Assembly: GCA_920105625.2 (NCBI GenBank)
Contig: OV050032.1
Location: 95,650,542-95,714,541 of the forward strand
DNA: 64,000 bases
Source: Clusia tigrina
Taxonomy: Eukaryota; Arthropoda; Insecta; Diptera; Clusiidae
Direction: 5' to 3'
Every line of letters begins with the position of its first letter. Within the stretch, counting starts at the first letter, position 1. Shown here in pieces: positions 24,601-37,075 of the stretch. The position numbers were made by a program, and so were the translations under genes. Below the pieces are notes generated by a model that searched no databases, was not told the DNA's origin, and saw only the letters and a program-made list of their open reading frames with translations.

Positions 24601-26399
24601 CGGTACGTCCTACACATATCAAAGTTTGAAGCATACAAATGATTGTAATTTTTTACTGGAGCGTCATAAAACCTTGAAATTTTGTAACAATAAAGTACTC
24701 GAGCATCTTGTCAATTTAAGTTATCGCTCAAAGCTATGCTACCATTGAGTCCCAAATCAAACACTGATAAAACTTCAAACTCCCCTAACTTCTTTACGGT
24801 ACGTCCTACACATATCAAAGTTTGCAACATACAAATGCTTGTAACTTTTTACTGGAGCGTCATAAAACCTTGAAATTTTGTAACAATAATGTACTCGAGC
24901 CTCTTGTCAATTTAAGCTATCGCTCAAAGCTATGATACCCTAGAGTCCCAAATCAAACACTGATAAAACTTCAAACGCCCCTAACATCTTTACGGTACGT
25001 CCTACACATATCAAAGTTTGCAACATACAAATGCTTGTAACTTTTTACTGGAGCGTCATAAAACCTTGAAATTTTGTAACAATAGAGTACTCGAGCATCT
25101 TGTCAATTTAAGTTATCGCTCAAAGCTATGCTACCATTGAGTCCCAAATCAAACACTGATAAAACTTCAAACGCCCCTAACTTCTTTACGGTACGTCCTA
25201 CACATATCAAAGTTTGCAACATACAAATGCTTGTAACTTTTTACTGGAGCGTCATAAAACCTTGAAATTTTGTAACAATAAAGTACTCGAGCATCTTGTC
25301 AATTTAAGTTATCGCTAAAAGCTATGCTACCATTGAGTCCCAAATCAAACACTCATAAAACTTCAAACGCTCCTAACTTCTTTACGGTACGTCCTACACA
25401 TATCAAAGTTTGCAACATACAAATGCTTGTAACTTTTTACTGGAGCGTCATAAAACCTTGAAATTTTGTAACAATAGAGTACTCGAGCATCTTGTCAATT
25501 TAAGTTATCGCTCAAAGCTATGCTACCATTGAGTCCCAAATCAAACACTGATTAAACTTCAAATGGCAATAACTTCTATACGGTACGTCCTACACCTATC
25601 AAAGTTTGCAACATACAAATGCTTGTATCTTTTTACTGGAGCGTCATAAAACCTTGAAATTTTGTAACAATAAAGTACTCGAGCATCTTGTCAATTTAAG
25701 TTATCGCTCAAAGCTATGCTACCCTAGAGTCCCAAATCAAACACTGATAAAACCTCAAACGCCCCTAACTTATTTACGGTACGTCCTACACATATCAAAG
25801 TTTGAAACATACAAATGATTGTAATTTTTTACTGGAGCGTCATAAAACCTTGAAATTTTGTAACAATAAAGTACTCGAGCATCTTGTCAATTTAAGTTAT
25901 CGCTCAAAGCTATGCAACCCTAGAGTCCCAAATCAAACACTGATAAAACTTCAAACGCCCCTAACTTATTTACGGTACGTCCTACACATATCAAAGTTTG
26001 AAACATACAAATGATTGTAATTTTTTACTGGAGCGTCATAAAACCTTGAAATTTTGTAACAATAAAGTACTCGAGCATCTTGTCAATTTAAGTTATCGCT
26101 CAAAGCTATGCTACCATTGAGTCCCAAATCGAACACTGATAAAACTTCAAACGCCCCTAACTTCTTTACGGTACGTCCTACACATATCAAAGTTTGCAAC
26201 ATACAAATGCTTGTAACTTTTTACTGGAGCTTCATAAAACCTTGAAATTTTGTAACAATAATGTACTCGAGCCTCTTGTCAATTTAAGCTATCGCTCAAA
26301 GCTATGATACCCTAGAGTCCCAAATCAAACACTGATAAAACTTCAAACGCCCCTAACTTCTTTACGGTACGTCGTACACATATCAAAGTTTGTAACATA
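21695..26399. repeat. 4705-bp tandem segmental duplication, copy 2
   Basis: Abuts copy 1. Scattered private changes include 22209 (aaattaaac), gcttgcaac near 23467, cctactgatatc near 23827, cataagacc near 23883 and gagcttcat near 26230. A cluster of differences from copy 1 lies at 25021-25085 (counterpart 20316-20380). The match ends near 26400, where copy 1 has acaaaagcttg and this copy has acaaatgcttg. Confidence 0.88.
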
Positions 26400-28413
26400 C
26401 AAATGCTTGTAACTTTTTACTGGAGCGTCATAAAACCTTGAAATTTTGTAACAATAAAGTACTCGAGCATCTTGTCAATTTAAGTTATCGCTCAAAGCTA
26501 TGCTACCATTGAGTCCCAAATCGAACACTGATAAAACTTCAAACGCCCCTAACTTCTTTACGGTACGTCCTACACCTATCAAAGTTTGCAACATACAAAA
26601 GCTTGTATCTTTTTACTGGAGCGTCATAAAACCTTGAAATTTTGTAACAATAAAGTACTCGAGCATCTTGTCAATTTAAGTTATCGCTAAAAGCTATGCT
26701 ACCATTGAGTCCCAAATCAAACACTGATAAAACTTCAAACGCCCCTAACTTCTTTACGGTACGTCCTACACATATCAAAGTTTGCAACATACAAATGCTT
26801 GTAACTTTTTACTGGAGCGTCATAAAACCTTGAAATTTTGTAACAATAGAGTACTCGAGCATCTTGTCAATTTAAGTTATCGCTCAAAGCTATGCTACCA
26901 TTGAGTCCCAAATCAAACACTGATTAAACTTCAAATGGCAATAACTTCTATACGGTACGTCCTACACCTATCAAAGTTTGCAACATACAAATGCTTGTAT
27001 CTTTTTACTGGAGCGTCATAAAACCTTGAAATTTTGTAACAATAAAGTATTCGAGCCTCTTGTCAATTTAAGCTATCGCTCAAAACTATGCTACCCTAGA
27101 GTCCCAAATCAAACACTGATAAAACTTCAAATGGCCCTAACTTCTATACGGTACGTCCTACACATATCAAAGTTTGCAACATACAAATGCTTGTAACTTT
27201 TTACTGGAGCGTCATAAAACCTTGAAATTTTGTAACAATAATGTACTCGAGCCTCTTGTCAATTTAAGCTATCGCTCAAAGCTATGATACCCTAGAGTCC
27301 CAAATCAAACACTGATAAAACTTCAAACGCCCCTAACTTCTTTACGGTACGTCCTACACATATCAAAGTTTGCAACATACAAATGCTTGTAACTTTTTAC
27401 TGGAGCGTCATAAAACCTTGAAATTTTGTAACAATAGAGTACTCGAGCATCTTGTCAATTTAAGTTATCGCTCAAAGCTATGCTACCATTGAGTCCCAAA
27501 TCAAACACTGATAAAACTTCAAACGCCCCTAACTTCTTTACGGTACGTCCTACACATATCAAAGTTTGCACATACAAATGCTTGTAACTTTTTACTGGAG
27601 CGTCATAAAACCTTGAAAGTTTGTAACAATAATGTACTCGAGCCTCTTGTCAATTTAAGCTATCGCTCAAAGCTATGATACCCTAGAGTCCCAAATCAAA
27701 CACTGATAAAACTTCAAACGCCCCTAACTTCTTTACGGTACGTCCTACACATATCAAAGTTTGAAACAAACAAATGATTGTAATTTTTTACTGGAGCGTC
27801 ATAAAACCTTGAAATTTTGTAACAATAAAGTACTCGAGCATCTTGTCAATTTAAGTTATCGCTCAAAGCTATGCAACCATTGAGTCCCAAATCAAACACT
27901 GATAAAACTTCAAACGCCCCTAACTTCTTTACGGTACGTCCTACACATATCAAAGTTTGCAACATACAAATGCTTGTAACTTTTTACTGGAGCGTCATAA
28001 AACCTTGAAATTTTGTAACAATAATGTACTCGAGCATCTTGTCAATTTGAGTTATCGCTCAAAGCTATGCTACCATTGAGTCCCAAATCAAACACTGATT
28101 AAACTTCAAATGGCAATAACTTCTATACGGTACGTCCTACACCTATCAAAGTTTGCAACATACAAAAGCTTGTATCTTTTTACTGGAGCGTCATAAAACC
28201 TTGAAATTTTGTAACAATAAAGTACTCGAGCATCTTGTCAATTTAAGTTATCGCTAAAAGCTATGCTACCATTGAGTCCCAAATCAAACACTGATAAAAC
28301 TTCAAACGCCCCTAACTTCTTTACGGTACGTCCTACACATATCAAAGTTTGCAACATACAAATGCTTGTAACTTTTTACTGGAGCGTCATAAAACCTTGA
28401 AATTTTGTAACAA
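26400..28413. repeat. Mixed monomers, right of the 4705-bp block
   Basis: About ten monomers. Local markers are gtcgtacac near 26372, gtttgtaac near 26388, a second aaatcgaacac near 26520, agtattcgag near 27048 (XhoI site lost), a one-base deletion in gtttgcacatac near 27567, gaaagtttg near 27617 and gcaaccattg near 27873. The HindIII-creating acaaaagcttg recurs near 26597 and 28164. No HOR longer than a few monomers is obvious by eye. Confidence 0.7.
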
Positions 28414-29197
28414 TAGAGTACTCGAGCATCTTGTCAATTTAAGTTATCGCTCAAAGCTATGCTACCATTGAGTCCCAAATCAAACACTGATTAAACTTCA
28501 AATGGCAATAACTTCTATACGGTACGTCCTACACCTATCAAAGTTTGCAACATACAAATGCTTGTATCTTTTTACTGGAGCGTCATAAAACCTTGAAATT
28601 TTGTAACAATAAAGTACTCGAGCATCTTGTCAATTTAAGTTATCGCTCAAAGCTATTCTACCCTTGAGTCCCAAATCAAACACTGATAAAACCTCAAACG
28701 CCCCTAACTTCTTTACGGTACGTCCTACACATATCAAAGTTTGCAACATACAAATGATTGTAATTTTTTACTGGAGCGTCATAAAACCTTGAAATTTTGT
28801 AACAATAGAGTACTCGAGCATCTTGTCAATTTAAGTTATCGCTCAAAGCTATGCTACCATTGAGTCCCAAATCAAACACTGATTAAACTTCAAATGGCAA
28901 TAACTTCTATACGGTACGTCCTACACCTATCAAAGTTTGCAACATACAAATGCTTGTATCTTTTTACTGGAGCGTCATAAAACCTTGAAATTTTGTAACA
29001 ATAAAGTACTCGAGCATCTTGTCAATTTAAGTTATCGCTCAAAGCTATGCTACCTTTGAGTCCCAAATCAAACACTGATAAAACCTCAAACGCCCCTAAC
29101 TTCTTTACGGTACGTCCTACACATATCAAAGTTTGCAACATACAAATGATTGTAATTTTTTACTGGAGCGTCATAAAACCTTGAAATTTTGTAACAA
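28414..29197. repeat. 392-bp dimer tandem duplication
   Basis: The M1 plus M2-like pair starting at tagagtactcgag (28414) repeats from 28806 at offset 392. The second monomer of each pair has the uncommon cccttgag/cctttgag in place of ccctagag, followed by aaacctcaaacg and atgattgtaattt. A similar cccttgag copy lies near 29838. This is the shortest clear multimer duplication in the window. Confidence 0.7.
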
Positions 29198-32100
29198 TAA
29201 AGTACTCGAGCATCTTTGTCAATTTAAGTTATCGCTCAAAGCTATGCTACCATTGAGTCCCAAATCAAACACTGATTAAACTTCAAATGGCAATAACTTC
29301 TAAACGGTACGTCCTACACCTATCAAAGTTTGCAACACACAAATGCTTGTATCTTTTTACTGGAGCGTCATAAAACCTTGAAATTTTGTAACAATAAAGT
29401 ACTCGAGCATCTTGTCAATTTAAGTTATCGCTCAAAGCTATGCTACCCTAGAGTCCCAAATCAAACACTGATAAAACTTCAAACGCCTCTAACTTCTTTA
29501 CGGTACGTCCTACACATATCAAAGTTTGAAGCATACAAATGATTGTAATTTTTTACTGGAGCGTCATAAAACCTTGAAATTTTGTAACAATAAAGTACTC
29601 GAGCATCTTGTCAATTTAAGTTATCGCTTAAAGCTATGCTACCATTGAGTCCCAAATCAAACACTGATAAAACTTCAAACGCCCCTAACTTCTTTACGGT
29701 ACGTCCTACACCTATCAAAGTTTGCAACATACAAAGGCTTGTATCTTTTTACTGGAGCGTCATAAAACCTTGAAATTTTGTAACAATAAAATACTCGAGC
29801 ATCTTGTCAATTTAAGTTATCGCTCAAAGCTATGCTACCCTTGAGTCCCAAATCAAACACTGATAAAACCTCAAACGCCCCTAACTTCTTTACGGTACGT
29901 CCTACACATATCAAAGTTTGCAACATACAAATGATTGTAATTTTTTACTGGAGCGTCATAAAACCTTGAAATTTTGTAACAATAAAGTACTCGAGCATCT
30001 TTGTCAATTTAAGTTATCGCTTAAAGCTATGCTACTATTGAGTCCCAAATCAAACACTGATTAAACTTCAAATGGCAATAACTTCTATACGGTACGTCCT
30101 ACACCTATTGTCAATTTAAGCTATCGCTCAAAGCTATGCTACCCTAGAGTCCCAAATCAAACACTGATAAAACTTCAAACGCCCCTAACTTCTTTACGGT
30201 ACGTCCTACACATATCAAAGTTTGCAACATACAAATGCTTGTAACTTTTTACTGGAGCGTCATAAAACCTTGAAATTTTGAAACAATAGAGTACTCGAGC
30301 ATCTTGTCAATTTAAGTTATCGCTCAAAGCTATGCTACCATTGAGTCCCAAATCAAACACTGATTAAACTTCAAATGGCAATAACTTCTAAACGGTACGT
30401 CCTACACCTATCAAAGTTTGCAACACACAAATGCTTGTATCTTTTTACTGGAGCGTCATAAAACCTTGAAATTTTGTAACAATAAAGTACTCGAGCATTT
30501 TGTCAATTTAAGTTATCGCTCAAAGCTATGCTACCCTAGAGTCCCAAATCAAACACTGATAAAACTTCAAACGCCTCTAACTTCTTTACGGTACGTCCTA
30601 CACATATCAAAGTTTGAAGCATACAAATGATTGTAATTTTTTACTGGAGCGTCATAAAACCTTGAAATTTTGTAACAATAAAGTACTCGAGCATCTTGTC
30701 AATTTAAGATATCGCTCAAAGCTATGCTACCATAGAGTCCCAAATCAAACACTGATAAAACTTCAAACTCCCCTAACTTCTTTACGGTACGTCCTACACA
30801 TATCAAAGTTTGCAACATACAAATGCTTGTAACTTTTTACTGGAGCGTCATAAAACCTTGAAATTTTGTAACAATAATGTACTCGAGCCTCTTGTCAATT
30901 TAAGCTATCGCTCAAAGCTATGATACCCTAGAGTCCCAAATCAAACACTGATAAAACTTCAAACGCCCCTAACTTCTTTACGGTACGTCCTACACATATC
31001 AAAGTTTGCAACATACAAATGCTTGTAACTTTTTACTGGAGCGTCATAAAACCTTGAAATTTTGTAACAATAGAGTACTCGAGCATCTTGTCAATTTAAG
31101 TTATCGCTCAAAGCTATGCTACCATTGAGTCCCAAATCAAACACTGATAAAACTTAAAACGCCCCTAACTTCTTTACGGTACGTCCTACACATATCAAAG
31201 TTTGCAACATACAAATGCTTGTAACTTTTTACTGGAGCGTCATAAAACCTTGAAAGTTTGTAACAATAATGTACTCGAGCCTCTTGTCAATTTAAGCTAT
31301 CGCTCAAAGCTATGATACCCTAGAGTCCCAAATCAAACACTGATAAAACTTCAAACGCCCCTAACTTATTTACGGTACGTCCTACACATATCAAAGTTTG
31401 CAACATACAAATGCTTGTAACTTTTTACTGGAGCGTCATAAAACCTTGAAATTTTGTAACAATAGAGTTCTCGAGCATCTTGTCAATTTAAGTTATCGCT
31501 CAAAGCTATGCTACCATTGAGTCCCAAATCAAACACTGATTAAACTATAAATGGCAATAACTTCTATACGGTACGTCCTACACCTATCAAAGTTTGCAAC
31601 ACACAAATGCTTGTATCTTTTTACTGGAGCGTTATAAAACCTTGAAATTTTGTAACAATAAAGTACTCGAGCATCTTGTCAATTTAAGTTATCGCTCAAA
31701 GCTATGCTACCCTAGAGTCCCAAATCAAACACTGATAAAACTTCAAACGCCCCTAACTTCTTTACGGTACGTCCTACACATATCAAAGTTTGAAACATAC
31801 AAATGATTGTAATTTTTTACTGGAGCGTCATAAAACCTTGAAATTTTGTAACAATAAAGTACTCGAGCATCTTGTCAATTTAAGTTATCGCTTAAAGCTA
31901 TGCTACCCTAGAGTCCCAAATCAAACACTGATAAAACTTCAAACGCCCCTAACTTCTTTACGGTACGTCCTACACATATCAAAGTTTGAAACATACAAAT
32001 GATTGTAATTTTTTACTGGAGCGTCATAAAACCTTGAAATTTTGTAACAATAAAGTACTCGAGCATCTTGTCAATTTAAGTTATCGCTCAAAGCTATGCT

Positions 32101-35077
32101 ACCATTGAGTCCAAAATCAAACACTGATTAAACTTCAAATGGCAATAACTTCTAAACGGTACGTCCTACACCTATCAAAGTTTGCAACACACAAATGCTT
32201 GTATCTTTTTACTGGAGCGTCATAAAACCTTGAAATTTTGTAACAATAAAGTACTCGAGCATCTTGTCAATTTAAGTTATCGCTAAAAGCTATGCTACCA
32301 TTGAGTCCCAAATCAAACACTGATAAAACTTCAAACGCCCCTAACTTCTTTACGGTACGTCCTACACATATCAAAGTTTGCAACATACAAATGCTTGTAA
32401 CTTTTTACTGGAGCGTCATAAAACCTTGAAATTTTGTAACAATAGAGTACTCGAGAATCTTGTCAATTTAAGTTATCGCTCAAAGCTATGCTACCATTGA
32501 GTCCCAAATCAAACACTGATTAAATTTCAAATGGCAATAACTTCTAAACGGTACGTCCTACACCTATCAAAGTTTGCAACACACAAATGCTTGTATCTTT
32601 TTACTGGAGCGTCATAAAACCTTGAAATTTTGTAACAATAAAATACTCGAGCATCTTGTCAATTTAAGTTATCGCTCAAAGCTATGCTACCCTAGAGTCC
32701 CAAATCAAACACTGATAAAACTTCAAACGCCCCTAACTTGTTTACGGTACGTCCTACACATATCAAAGTTTGAAGCATACAAATGATTGTAATTTTTTAC
32801 TGGAGCGTCATAAAACCTTGAAATTTTGTAACAATAAAGTACTCGAGCATCTTGTCAATTTAAGTTATCGCTCAAAGCTATGCTACCATTGAGTCCCAAA
32901 TCAAACACTGATAAAACTTCAAACTCCCCTAACTTCTTTACGGTACGTCCTACACATATCAAAGTTTGCAACATACAAATGCTTGTAACTTTTTACTGGA
33001 GCGTCATAAAACCTTGAAATTTTGTAACAATAATGTACTCGAGCCTCTTGTCAATTTAAGCTATCGCTCAAAGCTATGATACCCTAGAGTCCCAAATCAA
33101 ACACTGATAAAACTTCAAACGCCCCTAACTTCTTTACGGTACGTCCTACACATATCAAAGTTTGCAACATACAAATGCTTGTAACTTTTTACTGGAGCGT
33201 CATAAAACCTTGAAATTTTGTAACAATAGAGTACTCGAGCATCTTGTCAATTTAAGTTATCGCTCAAAGCTATGCTACCATTGAGTCTCAAATCAAACAC
33301 TGATTAAACTATAAATGGCAATAACTTCTATACGGTACGTCCTACACCTATCAAAGTTTGCAACACACAAATGCTTGTATCTTTTTACTGGAGCGTCATA
33401 AAACCTTGAAATTTTGTAACAATAAAGTACTCGAGCATCTTGTCAATTTAAGTTATCGCTCAAAGCTATGCTACCCTAGAGTCCCAAATCAAACACTGAT
33501 AAAACTTCAAACGCCCCTAACTTCTTTACGGTACGTCCTACACATATCAAAGTTTGAAACATACAAATGATTGTAATTTTTTACTGGAGCGTCATAAAAC
33601 CTTGAAATTTTGTAACAATAAAGTACTCGAGCATCTTGTCAATTTAAGTTATCGCTCAAAGCTATGCTACCATTGAGTCCCAAATCAAACACTGATAAAA
33701 CTTCAAACGCCCCTAACTTCTTTACGGTACGTCCTACACATATCAAAGTTTGCAACATACAAATGCTTGTAACTTTTTACTGGAGCGTCCTAGAACCTTG
33801 AAATTTTGTAACAATAATGTACTCGAGCATCTTGTCAATTTAACTTATCGCTCAAAACTATGCTACCATTGAGTCCCAAATCAACCACTGATTAAACTTC
33901 AAATGGCAATAACTTCTATACGGTACGTCCTACACCTATCAAAGTTTGCAACATACAAATGCTTGTATCTTTTTACTGGAGCGTCATAAAACCTTGAAAT
34001 TTTGTAACAATAAAGTACTCGAGCATCTTGTCAATTTAAGTTATCGCTCAAAGCTATGCTACCATTGAGTCCCAAATCAAACACTGATAAAACTTCAAAC
34101 GCCCCTAACTTCTTTACGGTACGTCCTACACAATTCAAAGTTTGCAACATACAAATGCTTGTAACTTTTTACTGGAGCGTCATAAAATCTTGAAATTTTG
34201 TAACAATAAAGTACCCGAGCCTCTTGTCAATTTAAGCTATCGCTCAAAGCTATGCTACCCTAGAGTCCCAAATCAAACACTGATAAAACTTCAAACGCCC
34301 CAAACTTCTTTACGGTACGTCATACACCTATCAAAGTTTGCAACATACAAATGCTTGTAACTTTTTACTGGAGCGTCATAAAACCTTGAAATTTTGTAAC
34401 AATAGAGTACTCGAGCATCTTGTCAATTTAAGTTATCGCTCAAAGCTATGCTACCATTGAGTCCCAAATCAAACACTGATTAAACTTCAAATGGCAATAA
34501 CTTCTATACGGTACGTCCTACACCTATCAAAGTTTGCAACATACAAATGCTTGTATCTTTTTACTGGAGCGTCATAAAACCTTGAAATTTTGTAACAATA
34601 AAGTACTCGAGCATCTTGTCAATTTAAGTTATCGCTCAAAGCTATGCTACCCTAGAGTCCCAAATCAAACACTGATAAAACCTCAAACGCCCCTAACTTC
34701 TATACGGTACGTCCTACACATATCAAAGTTTGCAACATTCAAATGCTTGTAACTTTTTACTGGAGCGTCATAAAACCTTGAAATTTTGTTACAATAAAGT
34801 ACTCGAGCATCTTGTCAATTTAAGTTATCGCTCAAAGCTATGCTACCATTGAGTCCCAAATCAAACACTGACAAAACTTCAAATGGCAATAACTTCTATA
34901 CGGTACGTCCTACATCTATCAAAGTTTGCAACATACAAATGCTTGTAACTTTTTACTGGAGCGTCATAAAACCTTGAAATTTTGTAACAATAGAGTACTC
35001 GAGCATCTTGTCAATTTAAGTTATCGCTCAAAGCTATGCTACCATTGAGTCCCAAATCAAACACTGATTAAACTTCA
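29198..35077. repeat. Mixed-class monomers, 29.2-35.1 kb
   Basis: About 30 monomers with one truncated copy (at 30108). Tetramer-like M1-M2-M3-M4 order appears in parts, for example about 32.4-33.2 and 33.2-33.8 kb. Gaagcatac marks M2 copies near 29528, 30616 and 32772. The monomer near 33840 has tttaacttatcgctc, and the one near 34214 has cccgag followed by ccccaaactt and gtcatacacc. Both are hallmarks of the long HOR at 45.9-56.9 kb, so this segment holds an outlying relative of it. Confidence 0.7.
30101..30120. other. 89-bp deletion junction giving a truncated monomer
   Basis: The sequence reads acacctat directly followed by tgtcaatttaag at 30108/30109. The expected 89 bp (consensus about 119-196 plus 1-11, so the monomer boundary with its XhoI site) are missing. 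The spacing between the equivalent starts at 29330 and 30418 is 1088, that is 6 x 196 minus 89 plus a one-base insertion (catctttgtc near 29999). It is the only large deletion I found. Confidence 0.9.
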
Positions 35078-36645
35078 AATGGCAATAACTTCTAAACGGT
35101 ACGTCCTACACCTATCAAAGTTTGCAACACACAAATGCTTGTATCTTTTTACTGGAGCGTCATAAAACCTTGAAATTTTGTAACAATAAAGTACTCGAGC
35201 ATCTTGTCAATTTAAGCTATCGCTCAAAGCTATGCTACCCTAGAGTCCCAAATCAAACACTGATAAAACTTCAAACGCCCCTAACTTGTTTACGGTACGT
35301 CCTACACATATCAAAGTTTGCAACATACAAATGCTTGTAACTTTTTACTGGAGCGTCATAAAACCTTGAAATTTTGTAACAATAGAGTACTCGAGCATCT
35401 TGTCAATTTAAGTTATCGCTCAAAGCTATGCTACCATTGAGTCCCAAATCAAACACTGATTAAACTTCAAATGGCAATAACTTCTAAACGGTACGTCCTA
35501 CACCTATCAAAGTTTGCAACACACAAATACTTGTATCTTTTTACTGGAGCGTCATAAAACCTTGAAATTTTTAACAATAAAGTACTCGAGCCTCTTGTCA
35601 ATTTAAGTTATCGCTCAAAGCTATGCTACCCTAGAGTCCCAATTTCAAACACTGATAAAACTTCAAACGCCCCTAACTTCTATACGGTACGTCCTACACC
35701 TATCAAAGTTTGCAACATACAAATGCTTGTAACTTTTTACTGGAGCGTCATAAAACCTTGAAATTTTGTAACAATGAAGTACCCGAGCCTCTTGTCAATT
35801 TAAGCTATCGCTCAAAGCTATGCTACCCTAGAGTCCCAAATCTATCACTGATAAAACTTCAAATGGCAATAACTTCTAAACGGTACGTCCTACACCTATC
35901 AAAGTTTGCAACACACAAATGCTTGTATCTTTTTACTGGAGCGTCATAAAACCTTGAAATTTTGTAACAATAAAGTACTCGAGCATCTTGTCAATTTAAG
36001 CTATCGCTCAAAGCTATGCTACCCTAGAGTCCCAAATCAAACACTGATAAAACTTCAAACGCCCCTAACTTGTTTACGGTACGTCCTACACATATCAAAG
36101 TTTGCAACATACAAATGCTTGTAACTTTTTACTGGAGCGTCATAAAACCTTGAAATTTTGTAACAATAGAGTACTCGAGCATCTTGTCAATTTAAGTTAT
36201 CGTTCAAAGCTATGCTACCATTGAGTCCCAAATCAAACACTGATTAAACTTCAAATGGCAATAACTTCTAAACGGTACGTCCTACACCTATCAAAGTTGG
36301 CAACACACAAATGCTTTTATCTTTTTACTGGAGCGTCATAAAACCTTGAAACTTTTAACAATAAAGTACTCGAGCCTCTTGTCAATTTAAGTTATCGCTC
36401 AAAGCTATGCTACCCTAGAGTCCCAATTTCAAACACTGATAAAACTTCAAACGCCCCTAACTTCTATACGGTACGTCCTACACCTATCAAAGTTTGCAAC
36501 ATACAAATGCTTGTAACTTTTTACTGGAGCGTCATAAAACCTTGAAATTTTGTAACAATGAAGTACCCGAGCCTCTTGTCAATTTAAGCTATCGCTCAAA
36601 GCTATGCTAACCTAGAGTCCCAAATCAATCACTGATAAAACTTCA
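35078..36645. repeat. 784-bp tandem duplication of a four-monomer unit
   Basis: Copies at about 35078-35861 and 35862-36645. Shared rare markers at offset 784 are a one-base deletion in ttttaacaataaag (about 35569/36353), a one-base insertion in cccaatttcaaac (about 35638/36422) and aatgaagtacccgag (about 35773/36557), in which cccgag replaces the XhoI site. The insertion restores the phase lost by the deletion. This tetramer is not the M1-M2-M3-M4 unit, so it formed independently. Confidence 0.83.
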
Positions 36646-36680
36646 AATGGCTCTAACTTCTATACGGTGCGTCCGAAACC
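36412..36680. repeat. Source-like block X (repeated at 38569-38837)
   Basis: About 270 bp carrying cccaatttcaaac, aatgaagtacccgag, aatcaatcactg, atggctctaac and the unusual cggtgcgtccgaaacc. It reappears at offset 2157, with all these rare variants, between the two copies of the 37.1-kb block. Confidence 0.8.
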
Positions 36681-37075
36681 TATCAAAGTTTGCAACATAC
36701 AAATGCTTGCAACTTTTTACTGGAGCGTCATAAAGCCTTGAAATTTTGTAACAATGAAGTACTCGAGCATCTTGTCAATTTAAGTTATCGCTCAAAGCTA
36801 TGCTACCCTAGAGTCCCAAATCAAACACTGATAAAACTTCAATTGGCCCTAACTTCTATACGGTACGTCGTACACCTATCAAAGTTTGCAACATTCAAAT
36901 GCTTGTAACTTTTTACTGGAGCGTCATAAAACCTTGAAATTTTGTAACAATAAAGTACTCGAGCCTCTTGTCAATTTAAGCTATCGCTCAAAGCTATGCT
37001 ACCCTAGAGTCCCAAATCAAACACTGATAAAACTTCAAACGCCCCTAACTTCTTTACGGTACGTCCTACACATAT

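Noticed and set aside
2510..26399. Assembly artefact as the only explanation of the 3819- and 4705-bp duplications
   Set aside because: Each pair carries several private substitutions and clustered differences, which a simple assembler duplication would not create. It cannot be excluded without reads, so confidence was kept below 0.9.
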